64,000 nt of DNA, taken from contig CALJIG010000056.1 of the NCBI GenBank assembly GCA_937974175.1, forward strand, positions 13,009 to 77,008. The letters are read 5' to 3'. Below, in pieces: positions 42,516 through 51,260 of this stretch. This DNA is from an uncultured Ignavibacteria bacterium (GTDB lineage Bacteria; Bacteroidota; Ignavibacteria; Tepidaquicellales; Tepidaquicellaceae). The stretch's first letter is position 1. The number at the start of each line of letters is the position of its first letter. Under the pieces are notes generated by a model that saw nothing but the letters and a program-made list of their open reading frames with translations, ran no database searches and had not been told where the DNA came from. The position numbers and the translations under genes are program-made.

Positions 42516-42926
42516 TTAAGCGGTCTTCTCAGCTTTAGCTTCAGCTTCTTTTTTTGCTTTGTTTTCTTTTCTTCTTACTTTTTTAGCCTTTGCTGTTTCT
42601 GCTTTTCTGCTTCTATCAGCTATGAACTTATTATATTCATCTGTGATTTTTGTTTCATCAGCACCTTTTCTTGTAAGATGAAGCTTTAGCATGAAGCCTT
42701 CTTTACTTAGAATGCTTCTTACTGTATCAGTCGGCTGTGCGCCGTTGTTCAGCCAGTAGCTTACTCTTTCGTCTTTCAAAGTTACTACTGCCGGTTCAGC
42801 ATTCGGATTATAATGTCCGACTGATTCGATGAATCTTCCATCTCTTGGTGAACGGGAGTCTGCAGCAACTATTTTGTAAACGGGATAAGCTTTCTTTCCC
42901 ATTCTTTTTAGTCTTAATTTAACCAC
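42516..42926 (-). CDS. rpsP: 30S ribosomal protein S16
   Basis: A 136-residue S16 with the conserved opening V-K-L-R-L-K-R-M-G-K-K, A-D-S-R-S-P-R-D-G-R-F-I-E, G-H-Y-N-P and V-S-Y-W-L-N-N-G-A-Q-P-T-D. The core ends near residue 85, and a ~50-residue Lys/Ala/Glu-rich C-terminal extension follows, longer than in E. coli (82 residues) but common in Bacteroidota. It starts with GTG, supported by AAAGGAGA about a dozen bases upstream. It follows ffh by 36 bases; about 200 bases with no recognised feature separate it from khpA. Confidence 0.96.
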   Translation of the reverse strand: MVKLRLKRMGKKAYPVYKIVAADSRSPRDGRFIESVGHYNPNAEPAVVTLKDERVSYWLNNGAQPTDTVRSILSKEGFMLKLHLTRKGADETKITDEYNKFIADRSRKAETAKAKKVRRKENKAKKEAEAKAEKTA

Positions 42927-42937
42927 GTTTTTGTGTA

Positions 42938-42945
42938 TCTCCTTT
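42938..42945 (-). promoter_or_regulatory. Shine-Dalgarno of rpsP
   Basis: AAAGGAGA on the minus strand ahead of the GTG at 42926; it supports the GTG start and the S16 N terminus. Confidence 0.72.
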
Positions 42946-42962
42946 TATATTATTAATTATTT

Positions 42963-44318
42963 TTATTTAAATTTCATTTGGTTCATAAAGTTTGGCGGCA
43001 GCTTCATTTTTTTCATCATGCCCTTTGCTTTATTTTCATTAAATCCTTTCATCATTTTTGCCATATCTTCATACTGCTTTATAACTTTATTTACTTCCTG
43101 TATCTGGTTTCCGCTTCCGTTTGCAATTCTTCTTCTGCGTAAGCCGTTTATTATTTTAGGATTTGCTCTTTCTTCCTTTGTCATCGATTGTATCACAGCC
43201 TCAACTCTTACCATTACTTTTTCATCAATCTCTTTGCCCTGCATTGCTTTCGCTGCGCCGGGAATCATAGAGAGTAAGCTTGTAAGCGAACCCATTTTTT
43301 TTATCTGCTTTATGTACATTAAGAAGTCATCGAAATCGAATTTATTTTTCGATAGCTTCTCTTCCATTTTTTCAGCTTCGCTGAAATCAAAATCCTGCTG
43401 TGCTTTTTCTACAAAGGAAACAATATCACCCTTGCCTAAAATTCTACCGGCCATTCTGTCAGGATGAAACTCTTCTAAAGCTTCAAGCTTTTCACCTATA
43501 CCGACAAACTTGATAGGCTTCTGAACAACGGCTTTAATGGATAAAGCTGCACCGCCTCTTGTATCACCGTCTAACTTTGTAAGAACTACTCCGTCAAAAT
43601 TCAGTTTTTCATTGAACGTCTTTGCAGTATTAACTGCATCCTGTCCTGTCATCGCATCAACTACAAATAATATCTCGCCCGGGCTTACTGCATCTTTAAT
43701 TGCGCGGACTTCATTCATCATCTCTTCATCAATAGCTAAACGTCCTGCAGTATCGATGAGTAATGTATCTCTTGCATTCTCTTTACAGTATTGAATAGCT
43801 GCTTTGGAAATCTTTACAGCATCCTTTTCACCATCGATGGAGAATACAGGAACACCAATTTGTTTACCGAGAACTTTTAACTGCTCTATAGCAGCAGGTC
43901 TGTATATATCGCAGGCAGCAAGTACTGGCTGCTTGCCTTTTGATTTCAAGTGTTTTGCAAGCTTTGCTGAAAAAGTTGTTTTACCCGAACCCTGCAAACC
44001 GACCATCATAATAATGGAAGGAATATCGTTCGTGAAATTTATATCAGCTTTTTCTGCGCCGAGAAGATTTACGAGCTCATCGTTGATTATCTTAACGATT
44101 AACTGTCCCGGTGTTATGCTTAGCAGTACATTTTGTCCTAATGATTTTTTCTTTACTTCTTCGAGGAAGGAAGTAACAACTTTGTAGTTTACGTCGGCAT
44201 CGAATAATACTCTGCGTATTTCGCGGAGCGATTCGTCTATATTTTTTTCTGTTATCTTACCTTCACCGCGTATCTTTTTTAGTACGCCTTCCAGCTTCGA
44301 GGATAAATCGTCAAACAT
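42963..44318 (-). CDS. ffh: Signal recognition particle protein Ffh
   Basis: A 451-residue SRP54 GTPase that binds 4.5S RNA and signal sequences and docks with FtsY for co-translational membrane insertion. The N domain begins F-D-D-L-S-S-K-L; the G domain has G-L-Q-G-S-G-K-T-T (P-loop, near 108), D-T-A-G-R-L and T-K-L-D-G-D-T-R-G-G; the methionine-rich M domain runs from ~300 with R-R-R-R-I-A-N-G-S-G and ends in M-K-K-M-K-L-P-P-N-F-M. Complete length. It is the first gene of the translation/secretion series that continues with rpsP. The 4.5S RNA gene was not found in this window. Confidence 0.97.
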   Translation of the reverse strand: MFDDLSSKLEGVLKKIRGEGKITEKNIDESLREIRRVLFDADVNYKVVTSFLEEVKKKSLGQNVLLSITPGQLIVKIINDELVNLLGAEKADINFTNDIPSIIMMVGLQGSGKTTFSAKLAKHLKSKGKQPVLAACDIYRPAAIEQLKVLGKQIGVPVFSIDGEKDAVKISKAAIQYCKENARDTLLIDTAGRLAIDEEMMNEVRAIKDAVSPGEILFVVDAMTGQDAVNTAKTFNEKLNFDGVVLTKLDGDTRGGAALSIKAVVQKPIKFVGIGEKLEALEEFHPDRMAGRILGKGDIVSFVEKAQQDFDFSEAEKMEEKLSKNKFDFDDFLMYIKQIKKMGSLTSLLSMIPGAAKAMQGKEIDEKVMVRVEAVIQSMTKEERANPKIINGLRRRRIANGSGNQIQEVNKVIKQYEDMAKMMKGFNENKAKGMMKKMKLPPNFMNQMKFK

Positions 44319-44445
44319 TCGTTAGTCTTTCGTAGTTTATTCTGTAATTTTTTCTATACAAAAAATACGTTCCAACGCCAAAGCCCTGGAACGCTTATAT
44401 TGTACATTAATAGTTATGTATTGCAAATTACCGAATTATAAAGAT

Positions 44446-44522
44446 TTTTACAAGGGAAATTACGATGTGTGAACGGGAAATTTTACACCTAAGTGTTGTA
44501 AAAATAGAATTTGAGTTTTTAG
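44446..44522. repeat. Locus repeat copy A (downstream of TPR gene)
   Basis: About 75 bases including ACAAGGGAAATTACGATGTG, GAACGGG and ACACCTAAGTGTTG. It aligns with 45637-45708 and, less completely, with 47128-47200. Each copy lies at the 3' side of a TPR gene or its former position. Confidence 0.72.
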
Positions 44523-44546
44523 AGTTCTTTACTAAACTAAAGAAAT

Positions 44547-45584
44547 TTATTTTTGTGCATTCTTTATCTTTTTAATATATAACTTAGGCAGTTCATCTTT
44601 TGGGTTTATTTTAAGTATTTGGTTATAATCTTTAAGTGCTTTCTCGTAATCTTCTTGTATAGTATAAATTTTCCCTCTGGTGTAAAGTGAATATATGTCT
44701 TCCGGGTTCAATAGTAATGCGCGATTTAAATACAAAAGAGATTTTGTATAATTTAGTTGATCATAATAAACTCCACCAAGAATTCCATATGGATAATAAG
44801 ATGTTGAATCAAGTATAATTGATTTTTCTAAGTCAGTAATACTTTTTTTATATTGTTTAGCATCAGAATAAGCTGTGCCGCGTAGTGAAAATAATATTGC
44901 ATCGCTACCGTCTATAGCTATTGCTTTAGTGGAGTATTTTATCGCATTTTTTGCATCCTTTATAAGAAGATAGCAACGAGCCAAGTTTGTTAAATCATAT
45001 AAATTATTCGGCTCTATTGAAAGTGCTTTTTGAAAATCTGCAATTGCTTTATCGTACTCACCTAACCTGTGATATTCAAATCCTCTATTTCCAAATGGTC
45101 TTTCGTCTTTAGGATTCAATTCTATACTTGTTGAAAAATCTTCAATTGCTTTTTTATTATCTGGTATCATGGAATATGCATAACCCCTGTTGTAATAATA
45201 ATCGGCTTCATTTGGCTTAAGATTTATTGCTATGGTAAATTGTTCAACTGCTTCTTTAAAATTCTTATAATTTTTATAAACCAAACCAAGATTACTCTGA
45301 CTTATATCATCAACCGGGTCAATACTTACTGCCTTTACCAGATCTTTTTCAGCATTGGCATTATCTTTTAACAGCAGATATGATGCACCCCGATAAGCAT
45401 AAATTTTTGTAAGAGAGGAATCAGCTTCAAGTGCTTTAGAATAAAACTCGATTGCTTTACTCGAATTACGTTGAATATAACAAGAGTCTGCTAAATGCAG
45501 ATAGTCTTTTGCACTTGTCTGAGCAAATAAAAAATCACAATAAGAAGTGATTACAAAAAATATAAAATACAGAATAATCTTCAT
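44547..45584 (-). CDS. Secreted TPR-repeat protein
   Basis: A 345-residue protein with a signal peptide (residues 1-21, ending F-A-Q) and about nine consecutive 34-residue tetratricopeptide repeats. Typical units contain A-I-x-D-F-x-K-A-L-x-I/L-x-P and G-x-x-Y/A. The repeats build a right-handed superhelix that binds partner proteins, here probably in the periplasm or at the outer membrane. It has no catalytic domain. It is a relative of the TPR protein at 47214, and a damaged third copy lies at 46913-47122. It is transcribed away from the YeeE/YedE genes. The partner is unknown. Confidence 0.85.
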   Translation of the reverse strand: MKIILYFIFFVITSYCDFLFAQTSAKDYLHLADSCYIQRNSSKAIEFYSKALEADSSLTKIYAYRGASYLLLKDNANAEKDLVKAVSIDPVDDISQSNLGLVYKNYKNFKEAVEQFTIAINLKPNEADYYYNRGYAYSMIPDNKKAIEDFSTSIELNPKDERPFGNRGFEYHRLGEYDKAIADFQKALSIEPNNLYDLTNLARCYLLIKDAKNAIKYSTKAIAIDGSDAILFSLRGTAYSDAKQYKKSITDLEKSIILDSTSYYPYGILGGVYYDQLNYTKSLLYLNRALLLNPEDIYSLYTRGKIYTIQEDYEKALKDYNQILKINPKDELPKLYIKKIKNAQK

Positions 45585-45636
45585 AGAGATTGAAGTAAAA
45601 ATTTTAAAAAATAAAATAATTCAGAAGTGAAATTTA

Positions 45637-45708
45637 TACAAGGGAATACGATATGTAAAAGAGATTTTTTACACTAAAGTACTCTAAAAATGGAATTTGA
45701 AAATTTCC
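45637..45708. repeat. Locus repeat copy B
   Basis: ACAAGGGAATACGATATG, then GAGATTTTTTACACTAAAGT; aligns with copy A over about 70 bases with scattered changes. It lies upstream of the 44547 TPR gene, where the 3' side of a lost middle TPR gene would be. Confidence 0.7.
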
Positions 45709-45884
45709 TTTTTGATTTAATTTGAAAGATTGAAACTAAAATCCGAATCTTAGCATTATTATACTGATTAAGAAAAGTAGAAAAATATTTGCTGATGTGC
45801 CGAAATGCTTAAATATTGCTACTGAATCCGTAATTGAATTAAAGTATTTTACTACTCAACTCTAAAAGAAAAAATAATTATAAA

Positions 45885-46457
45885 ATGATTGAATTTTTAC
45901 GTCAGCCATGGCATTGGTCTGTAGCCGGTGTTTTGATTGGATTAATTGTTCCCGTTTTACTTCTATTGGGAAATAAGAAGCTGGGAGTTTCCTCTTCACT
46001 AAGACATTTTTGCGCAATGTGCATGCCTTCTAACATTTCCTTTTTTAAATACGACTGGAAGAATGAAATTTGGAATTTAGTTTTTATAGCAGGAATTTTT
46101 ATCGGGGGATTTTTAGCAGCTAATTTTTTGCAGAATCCTAATCCTATAGAAATTACTGATTCTGCCAGGGAATCTTTTATAAATCTTGGCATTAAAGATT
46201 TCAGCCTGTTAATGCCTGTAGAAATCTTTTCCTGGAAAAATCTATTTACCCCGGTGGGTTTAATATTTTTTGTATTTGGCGGATTTCTTATCGGCTTTGG
46301 TACGCGTTATGCCGGAGGATGCACTTCAGGACATACAATTATGGGTTTATCAAACCTGCAGTTACCTTCATTATATGCATCTATAGCTTTTATGGTTGGC
46401 GGGTATTTATCCGCAAATTATCTGATTCCATTAATCTTTAAATTACTATTTGCTTGA
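45885..46457 (+). CDS. YeeE/YedE family transporter, first half
   Basis: A 190-residue membrane protein with four to five hydrophobic segments. The YeeE/YedE signature is G-F-L-I-G-F-G-T-R-Y-A-G-G-C-T-S-G-H near residue 145, with its conserved Cys, and a second conserved Cys pair occurs early (H-F-C-A-M-C-M-P). The family imports thiosulfate or related sulfur compounds. In Bacteroidota it is often split into two genes, as here: the next gene, overlapping by four bases, encodes the second half. It starts with ATG and reads opposite to the TPR genes on both sides. Confidence 0.9.
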   Translation: MIEFLRQPWHWSVAGVLIGLIVPVLLLLGNKKLGVSSSLRHFCAMCMPSNISFFKYDWKNEIWNLVFIAGIFIGGFLAANFLQNPNPIEITDSARESFINLGIKDFSLLMPVEIFSWKNLFTPVGLIFFVFGGFLIGFGTRYAGGCTSGHTIMGLSNLQLPSLYASIAFMVGGYLSANYLIPLIFKLLFA

Positions 46458-46864
46458 AAAATTTTAAATATTTAGTTGTTGGTATTATATTCGGAATTAT
46501 TTTTGTTAAAGCAGAAATAATAAGCTGGTTCAAAATACAAGAGATGTTTTATCTGGATTCATTTTATATGTTCGGTGTTATTGGCACTGCAGTTTTGACA
46601 GGCATGATTTCTGTATTCATTATCAAAAAATTTAAACTGAAAACAATTTCAGGTGAGGCTATAACATTTCAGGATAAAAAATTCCACAAAGGTCAGATAA
46701 TCGGAGGATTAATTTTTGGCGTGGGATGGACTATTACAGGTGCATGCCCCGGTCCGTTAGCAGCACAGATAGGAAGCGGATTCACAGTAGTGATAATAAC
46801 TTTTCTCTGCGCTATTGCCGGTACATGGTTCTATGGATTAATAAAAGAAAAGCTGCCGCATTAA
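46454..46864 (+). CDS. YeeE/YedE family transporter, second half (DUF6691-like)
   Basis: A 136-residue membrane protein with four hydrophobic segments and the second YeeE/YedE signature G-G-L-I-F-G-V-G-W-T-I-T-G-A-C-P-G-P near residue 95. It starts with TTG inside the stop of the first half (four-base overlap), so the two are translationally coupled and presumably form one sulfur-compound permease in the inner membrane. No rhodanese or sulfurtransferase gene is adjacent to confirm the substrate. Confidence 0.9.
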   Translation: MKNFKYLVVGIIFGIIFVKAEIISWFKIQEMFYLDSFYMFGVIGTAVLTGMISVFIIKKFKLKTISGEAITFQDKKFHKGQIIGGLIFGVGWTITGACPGPLAAQIGSGFTVVIITFLCAIAGTWFYGLIKEKLPH

Positions 46865-46912
46865 AAGATTTTAAATTCAGATTTACTTATAATACATGTG
46901 AAAAGAATGCCA

Positions 46913-47122
46913 TTCAGTATTTGGTGATATCTGCAGGTGCTTTCTCGTAATCTTCTTGTATAGTATAAATTCCCTCTGGTATAAAGTGAGTATAAATCTT
47001 TAGGATTCAGCTGTAATGCAAGGTTTAAATTTAAAAGAGCGTTTGGTAAATCAAATTCATTGTAATATATTCCACCTAGAATTCCATAAAGAGCGCAGTC
47101 TCTTGAATCAAGCGAAGTTTTT
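46913..47122 (-). pseudogene. Decayed fragment of a TPR gene
   Basis: About 210 bases align with 44620-44830, the part of the 44547 gene encoding its C-terminal repeats. A run such as GCTTTCTCGTAATCTTCTTG is identical in both. Two bases are missing relative to the intact gene (AATTCCCTC against AATTTTCCCTC), which breaks the frame, and both the true C terminus and everything upstream of the fragment are gone. It reads on the minus strand between the YeeE/YedE pair and repeat copy C. Confidence 0.85.
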
Positions 47123-47127
47123 ACAAT

Positions 47128-47200
47128 TAAAATTCACGGCATGTGAACGGGAATTTGCACCTGAATTTTGCAAGATAAAACTTGAATTTTTGGAAAATTT
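47128..47200. repeat. Locus repeat copy C
   Basis: GGCATGTGAACGGGAATTTG, CACCTGAATTTTGCAAGATA and ACTTGAATTTTTG align with copy A. It lies directly at the 3' side of the TPR gene ending at 47214. Confidence 0.68.
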
Positions 47201-47213
47201 ATACACCATTAAA

Positions 47214-48482
47214 TTACTTACTTCGAAACTTGTTTATTTCTCTGATTATAGGGGTAACTATTGCATCTGATGGATCAATTTTAAGAACTTCATTACAATC
47301 TGCCATTGCTTCATCATATTTGTCCAGATAAAAATAGCCGGTTGCACGGGAAGTTAAAAGAAATAATGATTTTGGTTTTGATTTCAATTTAACTGAGCAT
47401 AGCTCAACAACTTTTTTATAATCTATTTTCCCCAGAGGTATGGAATTATGTCTAACATAAAATAAGGCTCTTTCACTTAATATCTCTATATCATCAGGTT
47501 CTAAATTTACTGCTGTATTGTGGTCAGCAATGCTTTTTTCATTTTCTTTTAAATCGTCATATGCTTTTCCTCTGCCGCTGTATGCTTCGGCATATTTGTT
47601 ATCAAGCTTTATTGCCTTAGTGTAATATACTACGGCTTCACTGTTTTTATTTGAATAATAATAAACTTCTGCTAAATTTTTATATCTGAATGCGTTCGCT
47701 TTGCCCGTGTTAATAAGATATGAGAAATCAATAATCGCCTTAGGATAGTTCAGATTTAATAAATAGGCCATTCCGCGAGCTTCATAGGCTTCAGCTTTAA
47801 CGAAGCCTAAATTAATTGCCTTTGTATAGTTATTTATTGCTGAATCATATTTTTCCAGGTCAAGGTAAACGTTTCCCAGATTGAAGTATGCAATTTCATA
47901 AGCCGGATCGAGTTCAATTGCTTTTAAATAACTCTTAATAGCTTCATCGTAGTTCTCTTCCTCTCTGTAAATGTTGCCCAGATAATTATACGGACTTTTC
48001 TTGTCAGGAGCTAATTTGATAACCTTGATAAAATCCTGTTTAGACTGTTCATATTTTTCTGTGTTGAAAAGGCTAACTGCGCGGTGATATAGGAGTTCAT
48101 CATTTTCACCAAAGTCAGTAATAGCGTAGTCTGTGAGTTCAAAGGCTTTTACATAATTTTCTTCTAGAATATATATATTCGCAAGATTTACATAAGGATT
48201 ATAAGCATTTGCTCCCAGCTCAATTGCTTTTAAGTAATCTTTTTTTGCCTCATCAAATCTGTTTAAGTTGTGAAATGAAAATCCGCGCCTTCTGTAGTAC
48301 ATAACAGAATCAGGATATGACTCAATCAATATTGAATATAATTTTATAGACTCCTCATAATTTTTAGCATCATATGCAGAATCAGCCTTCGAGATTACGC
48401 TGTATAATTTATCTTCCTGTGCAGTAAGATAATTGACTCCTGTCACAAGGAATAAAAAAACTAAAACAATTTTAATTTTCAT
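47214..48482 (-). CDS. Secreted TPR-repeat protein
   Basis: A 422-residue protein with a signal peptide (to about residue 21, L-T-A-Q) and about eleven tetratricopeptide repeats (e.g. A-I-K-S-Y-L-K-A-I-E-L-D-P-A-Y, A-I-N-N-Y-T-K-A-I-N-L-G). A protein-binding scaffold, probably periplasmic. The gene starts four bases after the stop of the lipoprotein at 48487, and that gene starts 20 bases after another lipoprotein, so the three form one minus-strand operon (50519 to 47214). It could organise or stabilise those lipoproteins at the envelope; that link is inferred from gene order only. Confidence 0.85.
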   Translation of the reverse strand: MKIKIVLVFLFLVTGVNYLTAQEDKLYSVISKADSAYDAKNYEESIKLYSILIESYPDSVMYYRRRGFSFHNLNRFDEAKKDYLKAIELGANAYNPYVNLANIYILEENYVKAFELTDYAITDFGENDELLYHRAVSLFNTEKYEQSKQDFIKVIKLAPDKKSPYNYLGNIYREEENYDEAIKSYLKAIELDPAYEIAYFNLGNVYLDLEKYDSAINNYTKAINLGFVKAEAYEARGMAYLLNLNYPKAIIDFSYLINTGKANAFRYKNLAEVYYYSNKNSEAVVYYTKAIKLDNKYAEAYSGRGKAYDDLKENEKSIADHNTAVNLEPDDIEILSERALFYVRHNSIPLGKIDYKKVVELCSVKLKSKPKSLFLLTSRATGYFYLDKYDEAMADCNEVLKIDPSDAIVTPIIREINKFRSK

Positions 48483-48486
48483 ATTC

Positions 48487-49494
48487 TTAACTCCCTTTAT
48501 AAAAGCTTCTTATCACTTTTGATGTATTATCTTTATTTATTACCAGCATATAAAAAGTGTTGTCTCTGTATTCAGTTGTTATATAAAGAAATGCATTTTG
48601 AAAATTTACACTTGCAGGTATATCAGTAAGCTGTTTGTATTCAGTGCCGTTCCACGCAGCAGCCTGCAAGCGCGATAGGGAATCCTGACGCACAGTTACA
48701 AATCTGTCCTTACTCTCGCCTCTAATATTCGACGGGTAATTATAATACGGATTTGTAATTGTAAACATATTTGTCCAGGCTGACTCTGAAAAATATGAAA
48801 CTATTGTAGTATAAGAACTGATTTTTAAAATATCAGTATTGATAGGTGTAATGCTGTCATCTTCAGGTTCGTTTTTTACAAATACGGGACCTGAATCCGT
48901 CACTCTGTAAAAACTTCTTGTGAAGTTATTCTCTCTTACAATTAAGTAAATATTTCCGTTTGATTTTGCAAAGCACTTTATAAACTGTCCTGTAACATTG
49001 TACGGTGTAAAGATACCATTTTCAAATTTATAATATTTCAACGAATCATACAGATAACAATAAAATTTTCCTTTGCCGGCAAACATCGGAGGGAAAATAT
49101 AAACTGAATCGGGCTGAGGCTGATTATAAATTGTATAGCTTCCGTTATCATAAATCATGAATTGCTGCTTCCCGTCAGAAACTCTTTTTCCTTTATAAAC
49201 TATATAGGAGTTATCGTAGATATATCCTTGCTGCGCATTGAATACTGAGTTCTGTTCAGTGAACTCCACAGGCACATTATTTGTAACTTTATATAATTTA
49301 TTGAATGAAGAAGCGAAGTAACTGTTTCTATCTATTACCTGTACATCCGTTATGTTATCGAACGTCATATTTTGAGTGGACCACTCATAAATGTCTGAAG
49401 CAGTTCCGGGATTAGTAATTACATCATCGCTTTTACAGGAGATTAGTAATATTGAAAAGCAAATAACAACAAACAGATTTAAGATAATTTTCAT
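48487..49494 (-). CDS. Surface lipoprotein, propeller-like, tandem paralog
   Basis: A 335-residue lipoprotein. The signal ends in the lipobox L-I-S-C (Cys20) and is followed by K-S-D-D-V-I-T, an acidic +2 to +5 run like the Bacteroidota surface-export signal; the first eight mature residues are the same as in the lipoprotein at 14355. The remainder is strand-rich with many aromatic residues and short hydrophilic turns, suggesting a beta-propeller, and parallels the neighbour at 49515 in length and in the pattern Y-x-W near the mature start. No named family. Middle gene of the lipoprotein-lipoprotein-TPR operon. Confidence 0.75.
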   Translation of the reverse strand: MKIILNLFVVICFSILLISCKSDDVITNPGTASDIYEWSTQNMTFDNITDVQVIDRNSYFASSFNKLYKVTNNVPVEFTEQNSVFNAQQGYIYDNSYIVYKGKRVSDGKQQFMIYDNGSYTIYNQPQPDSVYIFPPMFAGKGKFYCYLYDSLKYYKFENGIFTPYNVTGQFIKCFAKSNGNIYLIVRENNFTRSFYRVTDSGPVFVKNEPEDDSITPINTDILKISSYTTIVSYFSESAWTNMFTITNPYYNYPSNIRGESKDRFVTVRQDSLSRLQAAAWNGTEYKQLTDIPASVNFQNAFLYITTEYRDNTFYMLVINKDNTSKVIRSFYKGS

Positions 49495-49514
49495 AATTGA
49501 GATTGAATATAATT

Positions 49515-50519
49515 TTACTTCAGCTTTCCCTTTAAAATTTTTGTTGCTCTGTACCTATCTATTATATAATAGGAATTATCTGCGTAGTTGCTTACAGTCC
49601 TCACCATAAGCAGGTTCGGCGGAGTAACTGCTGACGACGGAAAATTTGTCTGCCCGTATTTTGTATTCGCAGAATATACATCACAGTATGCAACTGAATT
49701 CTGATCGAACCAGATAGATAAAAACTGAGCCCTGGTATTGCCGGCAAGATAACTTATAAAATTCGTATTTGCGGGAGTGCTATAACTGAAAAAGTTTGTC
49801 CAGTTAGCGCCGTCAAAATAATCAAGCCTGTGCTGTACGGAATCCTGCGTTACTCTTATAACATCGCTGTTTAAAAACTGCAGTCTTCCCTGTGAGGGAA
49901 CACTCGAAACAAGCAGCGGGGAATTATTTATTATTCTATGCACTCTGTCTTCTGAAAAAGTTGAAGAGGTAGAAGTGAAAAGATAAATGACATCACCGAC
50001 TTTTCCCATTCCTCTTATATTTTCTGCAGGAGGTAAGGTTAATTCCGTTACTGTTCCGTTATCAAATAAGTAATAACCATAAAAGGAACTGAAATAAAAT
50101 TTATTTTTACTTATGAATATAAATCTTTGTGTGGGGTACTCAGCTGTAACATTATAAGTAGTAAATACACCTGTATCATATATTTTAAATACGAGAGGCG
50201 ATGTACCGCTGCCTGTGCTTCCCCAGAATACGGCATTATTTTTATCGAAAGCCTCTACTCCGCCGCAATGGAACGTGCTGTCCTGAAAATTAATTCTTTC
50301 AATGTTACTGCCGGTTACTTTGTAAGATGAATTTCCTGCTATAAAGGCTACATCATCATTAGCCGCTGCAATCCGTGAAACACTGTCCATTGATACGGGA
50401 ATCACCGTCCAGTTGTAATAATTTCCATCGCCGGTAGTTCCGTCAACTGTAACTTCACTGCACGATATAAAACAGGATGAGATAATTATTAGTATCGTAA
50501 GCTTGTATATATATTTCAT
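49515..50519 (-). CDS. Lipoprotein, propeller-like, tandem paralog
   Basis: A 334-residue lipoprotein (lipobox F-I-S-C, Cys20). The mature start C-S-E-V-T-V-D-G lacks the K-S-D-D signal of its tandem paralog, so it may stay on the periplasmic side. The body again looks like a propeller of short strands, with repeated patterns such as F-x-x-Y/F-x-G-Y-Y-L-F-D-N-G and V-I-Y-L-F-T-S. It starts the operon that runs to the TPR gene at 47214. The paralogs are too diverged for recent duplication. Function is not recognised. Confidence 0.75.
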   Translation of the reverse strand: MKYIYKLTILIIISSCFISCSEVTVDGTTGDGNYYNWTVIPVSMDSVSRIAAANDDVAFIAGNSSYKVTGSNIERINFQDSTFHCGGVEAFDKNNAVFWGSTGSGTSPLVFKIYDTGVFTTYNVTAEYPTQRFIFISKNKFYFSSFYGYYLFDNGTVTELTLPPAENIRGMGKVGDVIYLFTSTSSTFSEDRVHRIINNSPLLVSSVPSQGRLQFLNSDVIRVTQDSVQHRLDYFDGANWTNFFSYSTPANTNFISYLAGNTRAQFLSIWFDQNSVAYCDVYSANTKYGQTNFPSSAVTPPNLLMVRTVSNYADNSYYIIDRYRATKILKGKLK

Positions 50520-50695
50520 ATAAAGTTTTTAATGTATTATAATTTAAACAAATATATTTTCATTTTATACTAAGATTATAATATTCAATATATAAAGTAA
50601 ATGCATAAGCCGGGAAAATGTTTCATTTTTGGAACTACATGTATAGAAAGAAAGTTGAATAAGATAAAATCGACAAACTAAATCACTAACCCCAA

Positions 50696-51250
50696 ATGAA
50701 AAAAATCCTTACTCTCTTTGTACTAATTTTCACACTTACAATTTTGCCGGCAGCAGGATTTGCTCAGGACGATTCAGATAAACCCGAAAGAATGCTTAAA
50801 AAGCTTGCTACGCTTAAAGGCAACTGGAACGGTTCACTGGAATATCTTGACTACGGTGATAATAAAACAAAAACGAAGCTTCCGACTGTTTGCGAAGCTG
50901 TGTATAATAAATCAGGAAATGATAAATTTCTTTCGGTGAAATTTATTTTTGATGAAGGAAAGGGAAGAACTGTTACGGGCGAAGATGCATGGACAATTTT
51001 GGATGAGGGTAGAACATTTTTCTACGACAGCACAAACTATATCATTACAAACTACTATCAGAACGATGATAATAACGATATAGCAGTAATTGTTTTTGAA
51101 AAAGAAGGAATGGATAACAATAAACCCTGCACTATAAAGCAGACTTTTGAAATGCATAACGATTCATTTTCTATAATAAAGAAAGTGAAGTATAAAGATT
51201 CAGATAGTTTTTTTATCAGACATGAGTTTGCATTTCAAAGAGTGAAATAA
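50696..51250 (+). CDS. Secreted lipocalin-like hypothetical protein
   Basis: A 184-residue protein with a clear signal peptide (residues 1-23, ending A-G-F-A-Q). The mature part has the pattern L-K-G-N-W-N-G-S-L-E-Y near residue 45 and a succession of eight or so antiparallel strands, as in small lipocalin-like or DUF1579-type beta-barrels that bind hydrophobic ligands. No exact family was recognised. It is convergent with the ankyrin gene, ten bases apart, and has its own promoter region upstream. Location is likely periplasmic. Confidence 0.68.
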   Translation: MKKILTLFVLIFTLTILPAAGFAQDDSDKPERMLKKLATLKGNWNGSLEYLDYGDNKTKTKLPTVCEAVYNKSGNDKFLSVKFIFDEGKGRTVTGEDAWTILDEGRTFFYDSTNYIITNYYQNDDNNDIAVIVFEKEGMDNNKPCTIKQTFEMHNDSFSIIKKVKYKDSDSFFIRHEFAFQRVK

Positions 51251-51260
51251 TCAGGTTACC

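Noticed and set aside
47016..47270. 84-codon plus-strand open frame
   Set aside because: Runs antisense across the TPR pseudogene fragment, repeat C and the end of the TPR gene.
48487..50519. Recent tandem duplication of the two lipoprotein genes
   Set aside because: Same length and plan, but no extended nucleotide identity could be seen, so any duplication is old.
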